Positions 53,605 to 61,645 of a DNA stretch of 64,000 nt are shown piece after piece (within the stretch, counting starts at the first letter, position 1; every line of letters starts with the position of its first letter). Both the position numbers and the translations under genes were made by a program. This DNA is from Woodsholea maritima DSM 17123. GTDB taxonomy: Bacteria > Pseudomonadota > Alphaproteobacteria > Caulobacterales > Maricaulaceae. Location of the stretch: positions 24,338-88,337 of the forward strand of contig NZ_KB908062.1 in assembly GCF_000382325.1 (NCBI RefSeq). The letters run 5' to 3'. The notes under the pieces are model-generated. The model ran no database searches, was not told the origin of the DNA, and saw nothing but the letters and a program-made list of their open reading frames with translations.

Positions 53605-55317
53605 ATGCGCCTCAGCCCGTATTTTCCCATCCTGGATTGGATCAAAACCTATCGCAGCGAGACCTTGATCAATGATGGCATGGCGGCCTTGATCGTCACC
53701 ATCATGTTGATCCCGCAATCCTTGGCCTATGCGATGCTGGCGGGTTTGCCGCCGCAGATCGGGCTCTATGCCTCGATCCTGCCGCTGATTGCCTATGCGC
53801 TGTTTGGCACCAGTCGCACCCTGGCCGTTGGGCCGGTGGCGATCTTATCCCTGATGACGGCCGCCGCCGCGGGCAAGATCGCGCCAGCAGGCAGTGAAGG
53901 CTATATCGAGGCGGCTTTGATCCTGGCGGTGCTTTCGGGCCTGTTCTTGATGGGCCTGGGCCTGTTGCGCATGGGGTTTTTAGCCAATTTCCTCAGCCAT
54001 CCGGTGATTTCAGGCTTCATTACCGCATCGGGCGTGTTAATCGCGGCCTCTCAGCTTAAACACATTCTGGGCGTTTCGGCTCACGGTCATACCCTGTTTG
54101 AGATTATCTTCTCCCTGATCACCCATCTTGGCGATGTCAATTGGCCCACCTTGGCCATCGGCGCGGGGGCTTTAATCTTTCTCTTCTGGATGCGCGGGGC
54201 ATTAAAGCCGCTGCTGGCTAAGCTCGGCATGGGCGAAAAGCTCGCTGCGATTATTACGCGCGCCGGGCCGGTCTTTGCTGTCATCGCCAGTATTCTTCTG
54301 GTCGCGGGACTTCATCTAGACGGGGCCGGGGTGAAGGTGCTGGGCGCGGTGCCGCGCGATCTCCCCACGCTTGGCCTTCCCCGTTTTGACGCGGATCTGT
54401 GGATGCAGCTGGCGGGCTCGGCCGCCCTTATCAGTCTCATCGGCTTTGTGGAATCGGTCTCCGTGGCGCAAACGCTAGCGGCCAAGCGCCGTCAAAGAAT
54501 TGACCCGAACCAGGAACTTATAGGCCTGGGTGCCGCCAGCCTCAGCGCGGGGCTCTCCTCTGGCTATCCCGTCACCGGGGGCTTGGCACGCTCGGCGGTC
54601 AATTTCGATGCGGGCGCGCAAACACCCGCTGCCGGCGTTTTCACCGCGATTGGCATTGCACTCGCGACGCTGTTCCTGACGCCTTATCTCTATTTCTTGC
54701 CTCAAGCGGTTTTGGCCGCAACGATTATCGTCGCGGTCCTCTCCCTGGTTAACATCGCGGAGATTTTCAAGGTTTGGCGCTATTCCAAAGCCGACTTTGC
54801 CGCCATGGGCGCGACCATCTCAGTTACTTTAAGCTTCGGGGTCGAAATCGGCGTCCTGACCGGGGTGGGGCTATCCTTGATTCTTCATCTCTATAACACC
54901 TCCAAACCTCACTTTGCCATTGTCGGCCAAGTCCCCGGCACTGAGCATTTTCGCAATATCAAGCGCCACGACGTCTTGACCCAGACGAAGATTTTAACCG
55001 TGCGGGTCGATGAAAGCCTTTATTTCGCTAATGCCCGCTTTCTGGAAGAGACGATTTACCAGCTCCTTGCCGAACAGCCCCAGGTTAAGCATTTCATCTT
55101 GATGTGCCCGGCGGTCAATCGGATTGATGCTAGTGGGTTGGAAAGCCTGGAAGCGATCAATCACCGCCTGAAAGATGCCGGCGTCACCCTTAATCTCTCA
55201 GAGGTCAAGGGCCCCGTCATGGACGGCCTGAAACGCACCGACTTTCTTGACCACCTCAATGGCCAGGTGTTTCTCAGCCAGTTTGAAGCGGTTAAAACCT
55301 TAGAGGCGCGGGTTTAG
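53605..55317 (+). CDS. SulP-family anion transporter with STAS domain
   Basis: 570 residues from the ATG at 53605. The SulP signature M-L-I-P-Q-S-L-A-Y-A-M-L-A-G-L-P-P-Q-I-G-L-Y and about 10-12 membrane helices are followed by a C-terminal STAS domain (from I-L-T-V-R-V-D-E-S-L-Y-F-A-N). The family moves sulfate, bicarbonate and other anions. At the end of the sulfide operon it may carry sulfate or sulfite produced by persulfide oxidation; bicarbonate uptake cannot be excluded. It begins 56 bases after sqr. Confidence 0.9.
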   Translation: MRLSPYFPILDWIKTYRSETLINDGMAALIVTIMLIPQSLAYAMLAGLPPQIGLYASILPLIAYALFGTSRTLAVGPVAILSLMTAAAAGKIAPAGSEGYIEAALILAVLSGLFLMGLGLLRMGFLANFLSHPVISGFITASGVLIAASQLKHILGVSAHGHTLFEIIFSLITHLGDVNWPTLAIGAGALIFLFWMRGALKPLLAKLGMGEKLAAIITRAGPVFAVIASILLVAGLHLDGAGVKVLGAVPRDLPTLGLPRFDADLWMQLAGSAALISLIGFVESVSVAQTLAAKRRQRIDPNQELIGLGAASLSAGLSSGYPVTGGLARSAVNFDAGAQTPAAGVFTAIGIALATLFLTPYLYFLPQAVLAATIIVAVLSLVNIAEIFKVWRYSKADFAAMGATISVTLSFGVEIGVLTGVGLSLILHLYNTSKPHFAIVGQVPGTEHFRNIKRHDVLTQTKILTVRVDESLYFANARFLEETIYQLLAEQPQVKHFILMCPAVNRIDASGLESLEAINHRLKDAGVTLNLSEVKGPVMDGLKRTDFLDHLNGQVFLSQFEAVKTLEARV

Positions 55318-55404
55318 CCCCAATCCTCATCCCTTTTCGCCTTTGAATGGTCGCAATGCTCGGCCCTCTTAAGGCCCGTATAGGATCATGAAGGGGAGGG
55401 GGCG

Positions 55405-55998
55405 ATGGGGCTCGACATGGGTTGGAGTGGACTGGTTCTGGCCGTAGTCTTCGTTGCGCAGAGCCCTGATGCGGCTTCACATAGTCAAGAGACTCCGCTC
55501 AGCGCGCTTGAAGGGCGTTGGCGCATTCATGGCGATGGCAGTCAGATGGAAATCCGCGCCTGCGAGGATCAGCCAGACAGCGCTTGCGGTTATCTCATCC
55601 ATTTGGGCTATACGCTTGATCAGCGCGATTATAAAACCAGCGATCTTTGGACCTGGGGCGATCCTTTATGCCAGAAACAGATTCTCAGTCATATCGAACC
55701 GGGTGAAGCGAGCGGTTTTACTGCACGCTATTACCAAGCCCATAAGGGCTCTCACGTGCTCGCGCGTATAGAGACGCAAGCCGCAGGGCTTGAAGTCTTT
55801 CTTTATCCTGGCGTCACCGAAGATGAAGTCATTGATTATGGGATTAGCGCGTTGATCGATGGCGGTGTGGGGGTGATCAGTACCGCTTCACTCGCCACGC
55901 GCGCTTTAATCGGTGAAGACCATCTGGGTCATGACGAAACCTGGCCGCGCGCACTGCGCGAGGATGAGACATGCCAGCCCCCAGGCTTTTGGGAGTGA
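55405..55998 (+). CDS. Secreted DUF2147-like protein
   Basis: A 197-residue protein with an N-terminal export signal and a lipocalin-like core beginning L-E-G-R-W-R-I, then M-E-I-R-A-C...C-G-Y-L-I-H-L-G, Y-K-T-S-D-L-W-T-W-G-D-P-L-C. The order (GxW, then CG-hydrophobic strand, then D-L-W) recalls DUF2147 periplasmic proteins of unknown function. Four cysteines could form two disulfides. GAAGGGGAGG precedes the ATG. Confidence 0.5.
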   Translation: MGLDMGWSGLVLAVVFVAQSPDAASHSQETPLSALEGRWRIHGDGSQMEIRACEDQPDSACGYLIHLGYTLDQRDYKTSDLWTWGDPLCQKQILSHIEPGEASGFTARYYQAHKGSHVLARIETQAAGLEVFLYPGVTEDEVIDYGISALIDGGVGVISTASLATRALIGEDHLGHDETWPRALREDETCQPPGFWE

Positions 55999-56111
55999 GC
56001 GGCTCTCACCCTGGATAATAGACTTAAGAGCTAAGCCACGTAGCGCGCCTGCCTCTAGATTGATCCAAGGATCAACAAAAGTTATAACTTTAAGAGCAAT
56101 CGGAGGCGAGT

Positions 56112-56336
56112 ATGACAAGTCTGAAGCTTCGTCAAATTGGCAATTCTGTGGGCGTGGTCCTGCCCAAAGACATCTTGAGTGATATGAAGCTGGCGGCAGG
56201 CGATAGTGTCCATATCATCAAGACGGCTGAAGGTTATCGCATCACGCCGTATGATCCTGAGTTTGAAGAACAAATGGAAGCGGCGCGTGAAACCATGAAG
56301 CACTACCGAAATGCGCTGCGAGAATTGGCCAAGTAA
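56112..56336 (+). CDS. AbrB/MazE-type antitoxin
   Basis: A 74-residue protein with the swapped-hairpin AbrB fold: L-K-L-R-Q-I-G-N-S-V-G-V-V-L-P-K-D-I-L, then A-G-D-S-V-H-I. The C-terminal helix should cover the toxin. It is encoded 5 bases before the Doc-type gene, so the two form a toxin-antitoxin operon. Confidence 0.88.
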   Translation: MTSLKLRQIGNSVGVVLPKDILSDMKLAAGDSVHIIKTAEGYRITPYDPEFEEQMEAARETMKHYRNALRELAK

Positions 56337-56341
56337 GCCCG

Positions 56342-56728
56342 ATGAAGTGGGTCATGAAAGAGGTTGTCTTCGCCATCCATGATGAACAGATCGCTGAACA
56401 CGAGGGTGCTGAAGGCTTGAGAGATCTTTGCGGCCTTGAAACCGCTCTGATGCGCCCCGTGAACGCCTTCCATTATGGCGAAAGCGACCTTTGCGTCCTG
56501 GCCGGCCTTTACGCCGAAGGGATTTGCCGCAATCCCCCCTTTGTGGATGGGAATAAACGCACCGCCTTTCTGACAAGCGTTGTTTTCCTCGCCATCAATG
56601 GTCTTCGCTTGACCGCTTCTGAAGCGGATACGGTCATAATCGTGGTTAAGCTGGCCGCAGGCGAGATTGACGCCGCAGGCTATGCATACTGGTTGAGAAC
56701 GAACCACGAGGTGAAAACTCTGGGCTGA
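56342..56728 (+). CDS. doc: Doc/Fic-type toxin with altered active site
   Basis: A 128-residue Doc protein. Doc kinases use H-P-F-x-D-G-N-K-R-T; here the region reads R-N-P-P-F-V-D-G-N-K-R-T-A-F. The histidine that normally activates the target hydroxyl is proline, a single-base change CAC to CCC, while the ATP-binding rest of the motif is kept. Doc phosphorylates EF-Tu, so this copy is probably catalytically weak or dead. The fold and length are otherwise normal. Confidence 0.85.
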   Translation: MKWVMKEVVFAIHDEQIAEHEGAEGLRDLCGLETALMRPVNAFHYGESDLCVLAGLYAEGICRNPPFVDGNKRTAFLTSVVFLAINGLRLTASEADTVIIVVKLAAGEIDAAGYAYWLRTNHEVKTLG

Positions 56729-56966
56729 TCGGTATTAAGACTCGCCCACACGCTGGCGCGCAATTGAGCGCCCCGCCACAGAGATGTAAGAGAACATTGT
56801 CCCGGCGCTAACGTGATAGCGGACCGACATCTGCCTATTATAGATGAAGTCAGCGGCTAAGGGCTCCCAAACGACGATGATGCTTGACAATCATGACGCG
56901 CGATCGGGCTCTCACACAGCAAGACAAGCACGCGGGGCCAAGCTCAGCCCGGCCTCGCGTGCAGGA

Positions 56967-57269
56967 TCAGTCTTTAAATGCCAGGGCCGCGGGGGAGAGG
57001 CTGGCAAAGGCGATATTGTCTTCAATGACCGGGGCGAGGGCGGTTTTCACCGCCGACCATTGATCGTGCGTTAAGATCGTCACCAGAATATGGCGTTGTG
57101 AGACATCAATGATTTGGCCCTTACGGCTCCACGCACCGTTATGGCCGGATCCAGAAAGCGCAGGCAAGACGGTCCACCCGCTCACCCCACATTGGGTGAG
57201 CACGCTTTCGATAGGCTTGATCACAGGCGGCTCAACAATCAATTCAAGACGCCAATGGGTCATATCCAT
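56967..57269 (-). CDS. sbtB: PII-like protein of the SbtB type
   Basis: A 100-residue small ferredoxin-like protein: W-R-L-E-L-I-V-E-P-P-V-I-K-P-I-E, C-G-V-S-G-W-T-V-L-P-A-L-S-G-S-G (T-loop start), I-L-V-T-I-L. It lies 12 bases after sbtA, the position and size of SbtB, which binds adenine nucleotides and regulates the bicarbonate transporter. Confidence 0.82.
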   Translation of the reverse strand: MDMTHWRLELIVEPPVIKPIESVLTQCGVSGWTVLPALSGSGHNGAWSRKGQIIDVSQRHILVTILTHDQWSAVKTALAPVIEDNIAFASLSPAALAFKD

Positions 57270-57281
57270 ATCTGCCCCCTC

Positions 57282-58268
57282 TTAGAGCACAAAGTCCGCG
57301 ACCCGCACATAAAGCGGAATGCCGAGGATGAGGTTAAACGGGAAAGTCAATCCAAGCGATAGCGTTAAGGAGAGGGCCGGTTGCGCCTTTGGTAGCGCCA
57401 GACGCAAGGCGGCCGGAACCGCGATATAGGAGGCTGAGGCACATAAAGTCATCAACAAGGCCCCATCGGCCGGATTAAGGCCTAAGAGCTTGGCGCTGGC
57501 TAGACCTAAGCCCGCCCCGATGAGAGCCATGTAAATCCCAAACGCCAATAAGCTGGGTTGAAGCAAGCGAAATTGGCTCAAGAGCCCACGGCCTGCCAAG
57601 AGGCCCATGTCCAAGAGGAACAGACACAACACGCCGCGGAAGATGTCACTGAAGAAAGGCTTCACCGGTGCCATGCCCTCCGGCCCGACGATCATGCCAA
57701 TGATGAAGCTGCCGATCAGCAACACCACAGAGCCATTGGCCAAAACTTCGCGCAGAATATGGCCTTGATGGCTTTGCGCATGAGCCGCGTCTTTTTTGCG
57801 GCCTTGAGCCCCCGCGAGAAGCAGACCGGTTAAAATCGCCGGGGCCTCCATGGCGGCGGCGATCCCAACCATATATCCGCCGGTCTGCTGGCCCATACCC
57901 GTCAAGGCATCGCTGGCCGCAATGAAAGTCACAATCGAGATCGAACCATAATGGGCGCTGATCGCCGCACAATCGGTGCGATTAAGGCCGGTCGTGGTTT
58001 TCAGTAGGCCAAAGCCAAGGACCGGCAAGCCCGCCGATAAAACAATCCCGGCGGCCACGAGGAAAAGAAGGGATAAAGATAGCCCGGAATGGATCATCTC
58101 CACCCCGCCTTTAAACCCGATCGCCATCACCAGATACAGCGATAGCCCTTTGGCGATGGCTTCGGGCAGGGTCAGATCTGAACGGATAAAGGCGGCGAAA
58201 AGCCCTAAGCAGAAGAATAAAACCGGCGGTGAGAGCAGATTGCTGCTGGCTAAAGAAAGAATATCCAT
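57282..58268 (-). CDS. sbtA: Sodium-dependent bicarbonate transporter SbtA
   Basis: A 328-residue membrane protein with about ten helices. SbtA signatures are visible: G-F-K-G-G-V-E-M near residue 52, H-Y-G-S-I-S-I-V-T-F near 106, and C-A-S-A-S-Y-I-A-V-P-A-A in the second half (the bicarbonate-binding repeats). It co-transports Na+ and HCO3-. The partner sbtB follows. A terminator-like hairpin separates it from the DUF533 gene upstream. Confidence 0.92.
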   Translation of the reverse strand: MDILSLASSNLLSPPVLFFCLGLFAAFIRSDLTLPEAIAKGLSLYLVMAIGFKGGVEMIHSGLSLSLLFLVAAGIVLSAGLPVLGFGLLKTTTGLNRTDCAAISAHYGSISIVTFIAASDALTGMGQQTGGYMVGIAAAMEAPAILTGLLLAGAQGRKKDAAHAQSHQGHILREVLANGSVVLLIGSFIIGMIVGPEGMAPVKPFFSDIFRGVLCLFLLDMGLLAGRGLLSQFRLLQPSLLAFGIYMALIGAGLGLASAKLLGLNPADGALLMTLCASASYIAVPAALRLALPKAQPALSLTLSLGLTFPFNLILGIPLYVRVADFVL

Positions 58269-58285
58269 ATTAAAAGCCTCAAAGA

Positions 58286-58306
58286 AAAGGGGGCAAAGCC
58301 CCCTTT
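58286..58306 (-). terminator. Hairpin between the DUF533 gene and sbtA
   Basis: On the minus strand, AAAGGGGGC-TTT-GCCCCCTTT forms a perfect 9-bp stem followed by TCTTTGAGG. It may partly end the nhaA-DUF533 transcript and set a lower level for sbtAB. Confidence 0.65.
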
Positions 58307-58310
58307 AGGA

Positions 58311-59006
58311 TCAAGAAGAACGCGCTGCGGTGTGGATGTCGTCAACCACCTCGCGCTCAAGACGCAAGCGTGCTGCTAAAAGACCCAGATAGGCTTTTTC
58401 AACCGGGCCTTGATCATCAATCGCTACCAGAGAGGCCGCATAGACTTCCGCGGCATGCTCCACCCCTTCAACATCGCGCGTCACCTCATCAAGGTTAAGG
58501 GGCTTGACCAATTCCAGCTCGACAAAGGTGCGTGTTTCGCCATTAAGCTCAAAGGCGGCCATGCGCTCTTGAATGATCGCGCGCTCCTGGGCGCTGATCT
58601 CGCCATCGGCCTTGGCGGCACTGATCATGGCGCGAACGAGGGATTTCGCCCGCGCATCAAAGGCAATGTGATCGCCCGCTGCCGGTAGATAGGCCGTATT
58701 CTCTGGCGCGGCGTCATAATCAACCGCTGGCATGGGCGTGGCAGGCGCAGCGGCCGGAGCCCCCGCGCTTGCCTCTGAGGCCCCAGCCGCAGGTGTACGC
58801 ATCTTGGTGACCGCGTGATAGGCCAGCCCGCCTAAAGCCGCGACCGCGCCATATTTGGCTGCCTTGCCGACGAATTTGCGCCCTGACTTTCCGGTCAACA
58901 TGCCGGCGGCCAATCCCGCCAGAGCGGCCCCGCCGCCGACCATCGCCGTTTTTCGCGTTGAAGGATCGGTTTGTAGCGCCGTGATAAGACCATTGATATC
59001 AATCAT
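58311..59006 (-). CDS. DUF533 (TerB-like) inner-membrane protein
   Basis: A 231-residue protein. A glycine-rich membrane region at 20-65 (V-G-G-G-A-A-L-A-G-L-A-A-G-M-L) and an alanine/proline linker lead to a helical TerB-like domain from about 120 (L-V-R-A-M-I-S-A-A-K-A-D-G-E-I-S-A-Q-E). Function is unknown in the family. It overlaps nhaA by 4 bases, so it is co-translated with the antiporter. Confidence 0.85.
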   Translation of the reverse strand: MIDINGLITALQTDPSTRKTAMVGGGAALAGLAAGMLTGKSGRKFVGKAAKYGAVAALGGLAYHAVTKMRTPAAGASEASAGAPAAAPATPMPAVDYDAAPENTAYLPAAGDHIAFDARAKSLVRAMISAAKADGEISAQERAIIQERMAAFELNGETRTFVELELVKPLNLDEVTRDVEGVEHAAEVYAASLVAIDDQGPVEKAYLGLLAARLRLEREVVDDIHTAARSS

Positions 59007-60226
59007 ATAGAAACCGCCTCCTTTGCGGATTCAGACCGTTTCGGCTGTGACGCGATCAACAGAAGCCCAACCCCCATCAAGGCGGAGGCCAAAGACCCGC
59101 TTAAAACCCCAAGGCGCACTTGGTCCATATAGCCCGGATCCTGGAAGGCGAGCGTGCCAATGAATAAGGACATCGTAAAGCCAACCCCGGTTAAGCACGC
59201 CAACCCATAAAGATGGAGCCAACCGGCGCCTTCAGGCTTGGGGGCGATTTTCAAGAGAATGGCCAAAGCCGTGAAGGCGAAGACGCCCACTTGCTTACCC
59301 AGGAACAAGCCTGCGGCAATACCCAGTGTCACCGGGGTCAATAAGGTTTCCAGGCTTAACCCGCTGAGCGATACCCCGGCATTGGCAAAGGCAAAAATCG
59401 GTAGGATCATGAAGGCCACCCATGGGTGCAGCGTGTGCTCCAGATGATAGAGAGGCCCCTTATCGCTGTCCTGCTTACCTTTGAGGGGGATGATGAAAGC
59501 CGCCAACACACCGGCCAGGGTCGCATGGACGCCCGATTTCAGAACGCAGACCCACATCACGATGGTCAACAGAATGTAAGGCGTTAAACCTTTAATCCCA
59601 AAGCGATTAAGAGCGAGCATGGCGACCAGACAGGCCCCCGCCAGGCTTAACGCCTGCAAAGACAGATTGTCCGTATAGAACAGGGCAATGATCGTGATGG
59701 CCCCAAGGTCATCCAGAATGGCAATGGCCAAGAGCAAGATTTTGAGGCTGACCGGCGCACGCGTGCCCAATAGAGCCAATAAGCCAAGCGCAAAAGCAAT
59801 ATCGGTTGCGGCCGGGATCGCCCAGCCATCACGCGTTAAGTCGCTGTCTATATTGAAGCTGAGATAAATCAGAACCGGAACGACCATACCGCCAATCGCG
59901 GCCAGCACCGGCAGGGCCAAGGTCTTCGGATTTGACAGCTGACCGGTTAAGATCTCGCGTTTGATTTCCAGCCCGACGAGCAGGAAAAACACCGCCATCA
60001 GGCCGTCATTGATCCACAAGATCAAAGCCTTATCAATGGCAAAGCTGCCCGCACTGATCGCGAGGGGCAAGCTTAGAAAACTTGAATATAGCCCGGAAAG
60101 CGGGGAGTTGCTGATGATCAAGGCCAAGGCGGCAGCCACCATCAATACGATCCCTGCCGAGCTTTCCAGTCGGATGAAGTCTTGCAGGCGTGAAAGAGCG
60201 CGGGTCATGAGACGAGCCTTTGTCAT
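59003..60226 (-). CDS. nhaA: Na+/H+ antiporter NhaA
   Basis: A 407-residue antiporter with about twelve helices. Key phrases are F-F-L-L-V-G-L-E-I-K-R-E, P-A-A-T-D-I-A-F-A-L-G (the unwound helix TDIAF), and A-I-A-I-L-D-D-L-G-A-I (the two ion-binding aspartates). It expels Na+ in exchange for protons and so maintains the gradient that SbtA would use. A structured leader with a terminator precedes it. Confidence 0.97.
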   Translation of the reverse strand: MTKARLMTRALSRLQDFIRLESSAGIVLMVAAALALIISNSPLSGLYSSFLSLPLAISAGSFAIDKALILWINDGLMAVFFLLVGLEIKREILTGQLSNPKTLALPVLAAIGGMVVPVLIYLSFNIDSDLTRDGWAIPAATDIAFALGLLALLGTRAPVSLKILLLAIAILDDLGAITIIALFYTDNLSLQALSLAGACLVAMLALNRFGIKGLTPYILLTIVMWVCVLKSGVHATLAGVLAAFIIPLKGKQDSDKGPLYHLEHTLHPWVAFMILPIFAFANAGVSLSGLSLETLLTPVTLGIAAGLFLGKQVGVFAFTALAILLKIAPKPEGAGWLHLYGLACLTGVGFTMSLFIGTLAFQDPGYMDQVRLGVLSGSLASALMGVGLLLIASQPKRSESAKEAVSI

Positions 60227-60236
60227 GCGGTTTCGT

Positions 60237-60330
60237 AAAAAAGCCGATCCCAGGTGAGGGGGAACTCACCTGGGATCATATCTGGATCCGCCCACTGCTT
60301 GGCTGAGAGGACGTAGGTTCGGACCCAAGA
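60237..60330 (-). promoter_or_regulatory. Riboswitch-like leader of nhaA with terminator/antiterminator
   Basis: On the minus strand, GATCCCAGGTGAG and CTCACCTGGGATC form a perfect 13-bp stem (60277-60246), followed by GGCTTTTTT, 10 bases before the nhaA start. Just upstream GGATCC (60289-60284) can instead pair with GATCC of the terminator, or with GGGTCC (60326-60321) to close a loop of about 31 bases. These helices exclude each other, as in a riboswitch. Two riboswitch classes (nhaA-I and nhaA-II) are known before nhaA genes; I cannot confirm a match by eye. Confidence 0.6.
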
Positions 60331-60508
60331 GATTGATAATCAACCTTTATGTAACACTCTCCTTGAGCGTTTTCGCGCTCAAGGGATGGGTATCGCAAGC
60401 GCAGAGACCGGGGGAAGGCGATCTGCGGTCTTGATGAGTTGACACTATCGCCAGCGGTTGATTAGATAAAATATAAAAACAAGATAATATGAATAGGAAA
60501 AAGCTATA

Positions 60509-61420
60509 ATGCGCCCGACCCTGCGCCAATTGGAATATATCATCGCCGTGGCCGAAACCGGCCGGTTTAGTGATGCGGCCCTGCGCGCCGGGGTTAGCCA
60601 GCCCAGCCTCTCCGTGCAGATCCAGGAGGCGGAAAGCTATCTTAAAGCGCAAATTTTTGAGCGGGGCCGCCAAGGCGCTTTCCTGACGCCGATGGGTCAG
60701 GAAGTGGTACGGCGCGCACGCGCCATCGTGCGCCAGGTTGAAGACTTGCGTGAATTTACTCAGCATCACGGACAAAGTGTAGTTGGGCGTTTTCGCTTAG
60801 GGGTTCTGCCCACGATCGGGCCTTATCTGTTACCGCGCTGTACCAAGGCGCTCCATCACGACTTCCCCCATTTGCGGTTGAGTATTCGCGATGAGCGCCC
60901 GTTTGAGTTGGAAGAAAAGCTGCAAGATGGCCGGTTTGACTTTGTCATTTCCTGCCCCGATGATCATCCCGGCTCGCCGCATTTTTCCCTCTTTGAAGAG
61001 CGGTTATGGGCGTGCATGCCCCCCGATGATGATCTGGCCCAAGATAAAGGCCCGTTGGACCCTATGGCCTTGCGTCACCGCGAACTTTTATCCTTGGGGA
61101 TGGGCCACCGCCTGACCTTGCTAGTGCACCGCCTCGCCGATCAGTTTGAAGCCCATCTCAGTACCGATTATGAAGGCACCAGCCTCGATACCATCCGCCA
61201 AATGGCGGCCCTGGGGGCGGGTATTGCAATCTTGCCAGAGCTTTATGTGCGCTGCGAAGCCGAACGCGATGAAAGCCTGGTGTTTCGCGAGATTAAAGAT
61301 CCCGGCGCACGCCGTCTGATTGCCCTCATCTGGCGACCCCACAGCGAAAGCACCACCCAGTTTCAAGCCATCGGCCAGCTTTTACGCACCGCGGGCCAAG
61401 CCGCATTAAAGCGGGATTAG
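60509..61420 (+). CDS. LysR-family transcriptional regulator
   Basis: A 303-residue regulator: helix-turn-helix L-R-Q-L-E-Y-I-I-A-V-A-E-T-G-R-F-S-D-A-A, then S-Q-P-S-L-S-V-Q-I-Q-E-A-E. The effector domain starts near 90. The overall pattern is closest to the OxyR/CysB-like side of the family (G-T-S-L-D-T-I-R-Q-M-A-A-L-G-A-G-I-A), but the OxyR redox cysteine position (GHCLRDQ) reads G-H-R-L-T-L, so it should not sense peroxide by disulfide. It is divergent from nhaA and may control that operon. AGGAAAAAG precedes the ATG. Confidence 0.88.
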   Translation: MRPTLRQLEYIIAVAETGRFSDAALRAGVSQPSLSVQIQEAESYLKAQIFERGRQGAFLTPMGQEVVRRARAIVRQVEDLREFTQHHGQSVVGRFRLGVLPTIGPYLLPRCTKALHHDFPHLRLSIRDERPFELEEKLQDGRFDFVISCPDDHPGSPHFSLFEERLWACMPPDDDLAQDKGPLDPMALRHRELLSLGMGHRLTLLVHRLADQFEAHLSTDYEGTSLDTIRQMAALGAGIAILPELYVRCEAERDESLVFREIKDPGARRLIALIWRPHSESTTQFQAIGQLLRTAGQAALKRD

Positions 61421-61645
61421 TGTTTAGGGAGAGATGAAAGCTCGCGCTATGGACGACTGATAACTTCATCCGCCCCAAATATTTCTGACACAATTATGGT
61501 GCGCCTTAATCCTCTGATTTTTCTGCCATTTAACAATTTTTTTCATTGAACGCGATTATTTACTGAACAAATTTGGGAAAAGTGACGACTAACCTTCTGT
61601 GAGTTTTCGTGCGGGCGTGCACGGGTGATGAGAAGGGGATTGATC

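Noticed and set aside
60301..60326. GGCTGAGAGG followed by a GGACCC segment on the + strand, like the start of a TPP riboswitch
   Set aside because: The following conserved TPP parts (ACCC...CCTGAT...GGATAATGCC) are missing, and the + strand here only leads toward a LysR gene.
60509..61420. Calling the LysR gene oxyR
   Set aside because: The sequence has OxyR-like stretches, but the redox cysteine region reads G-H-R-L-T-L, without the needed cysteine.
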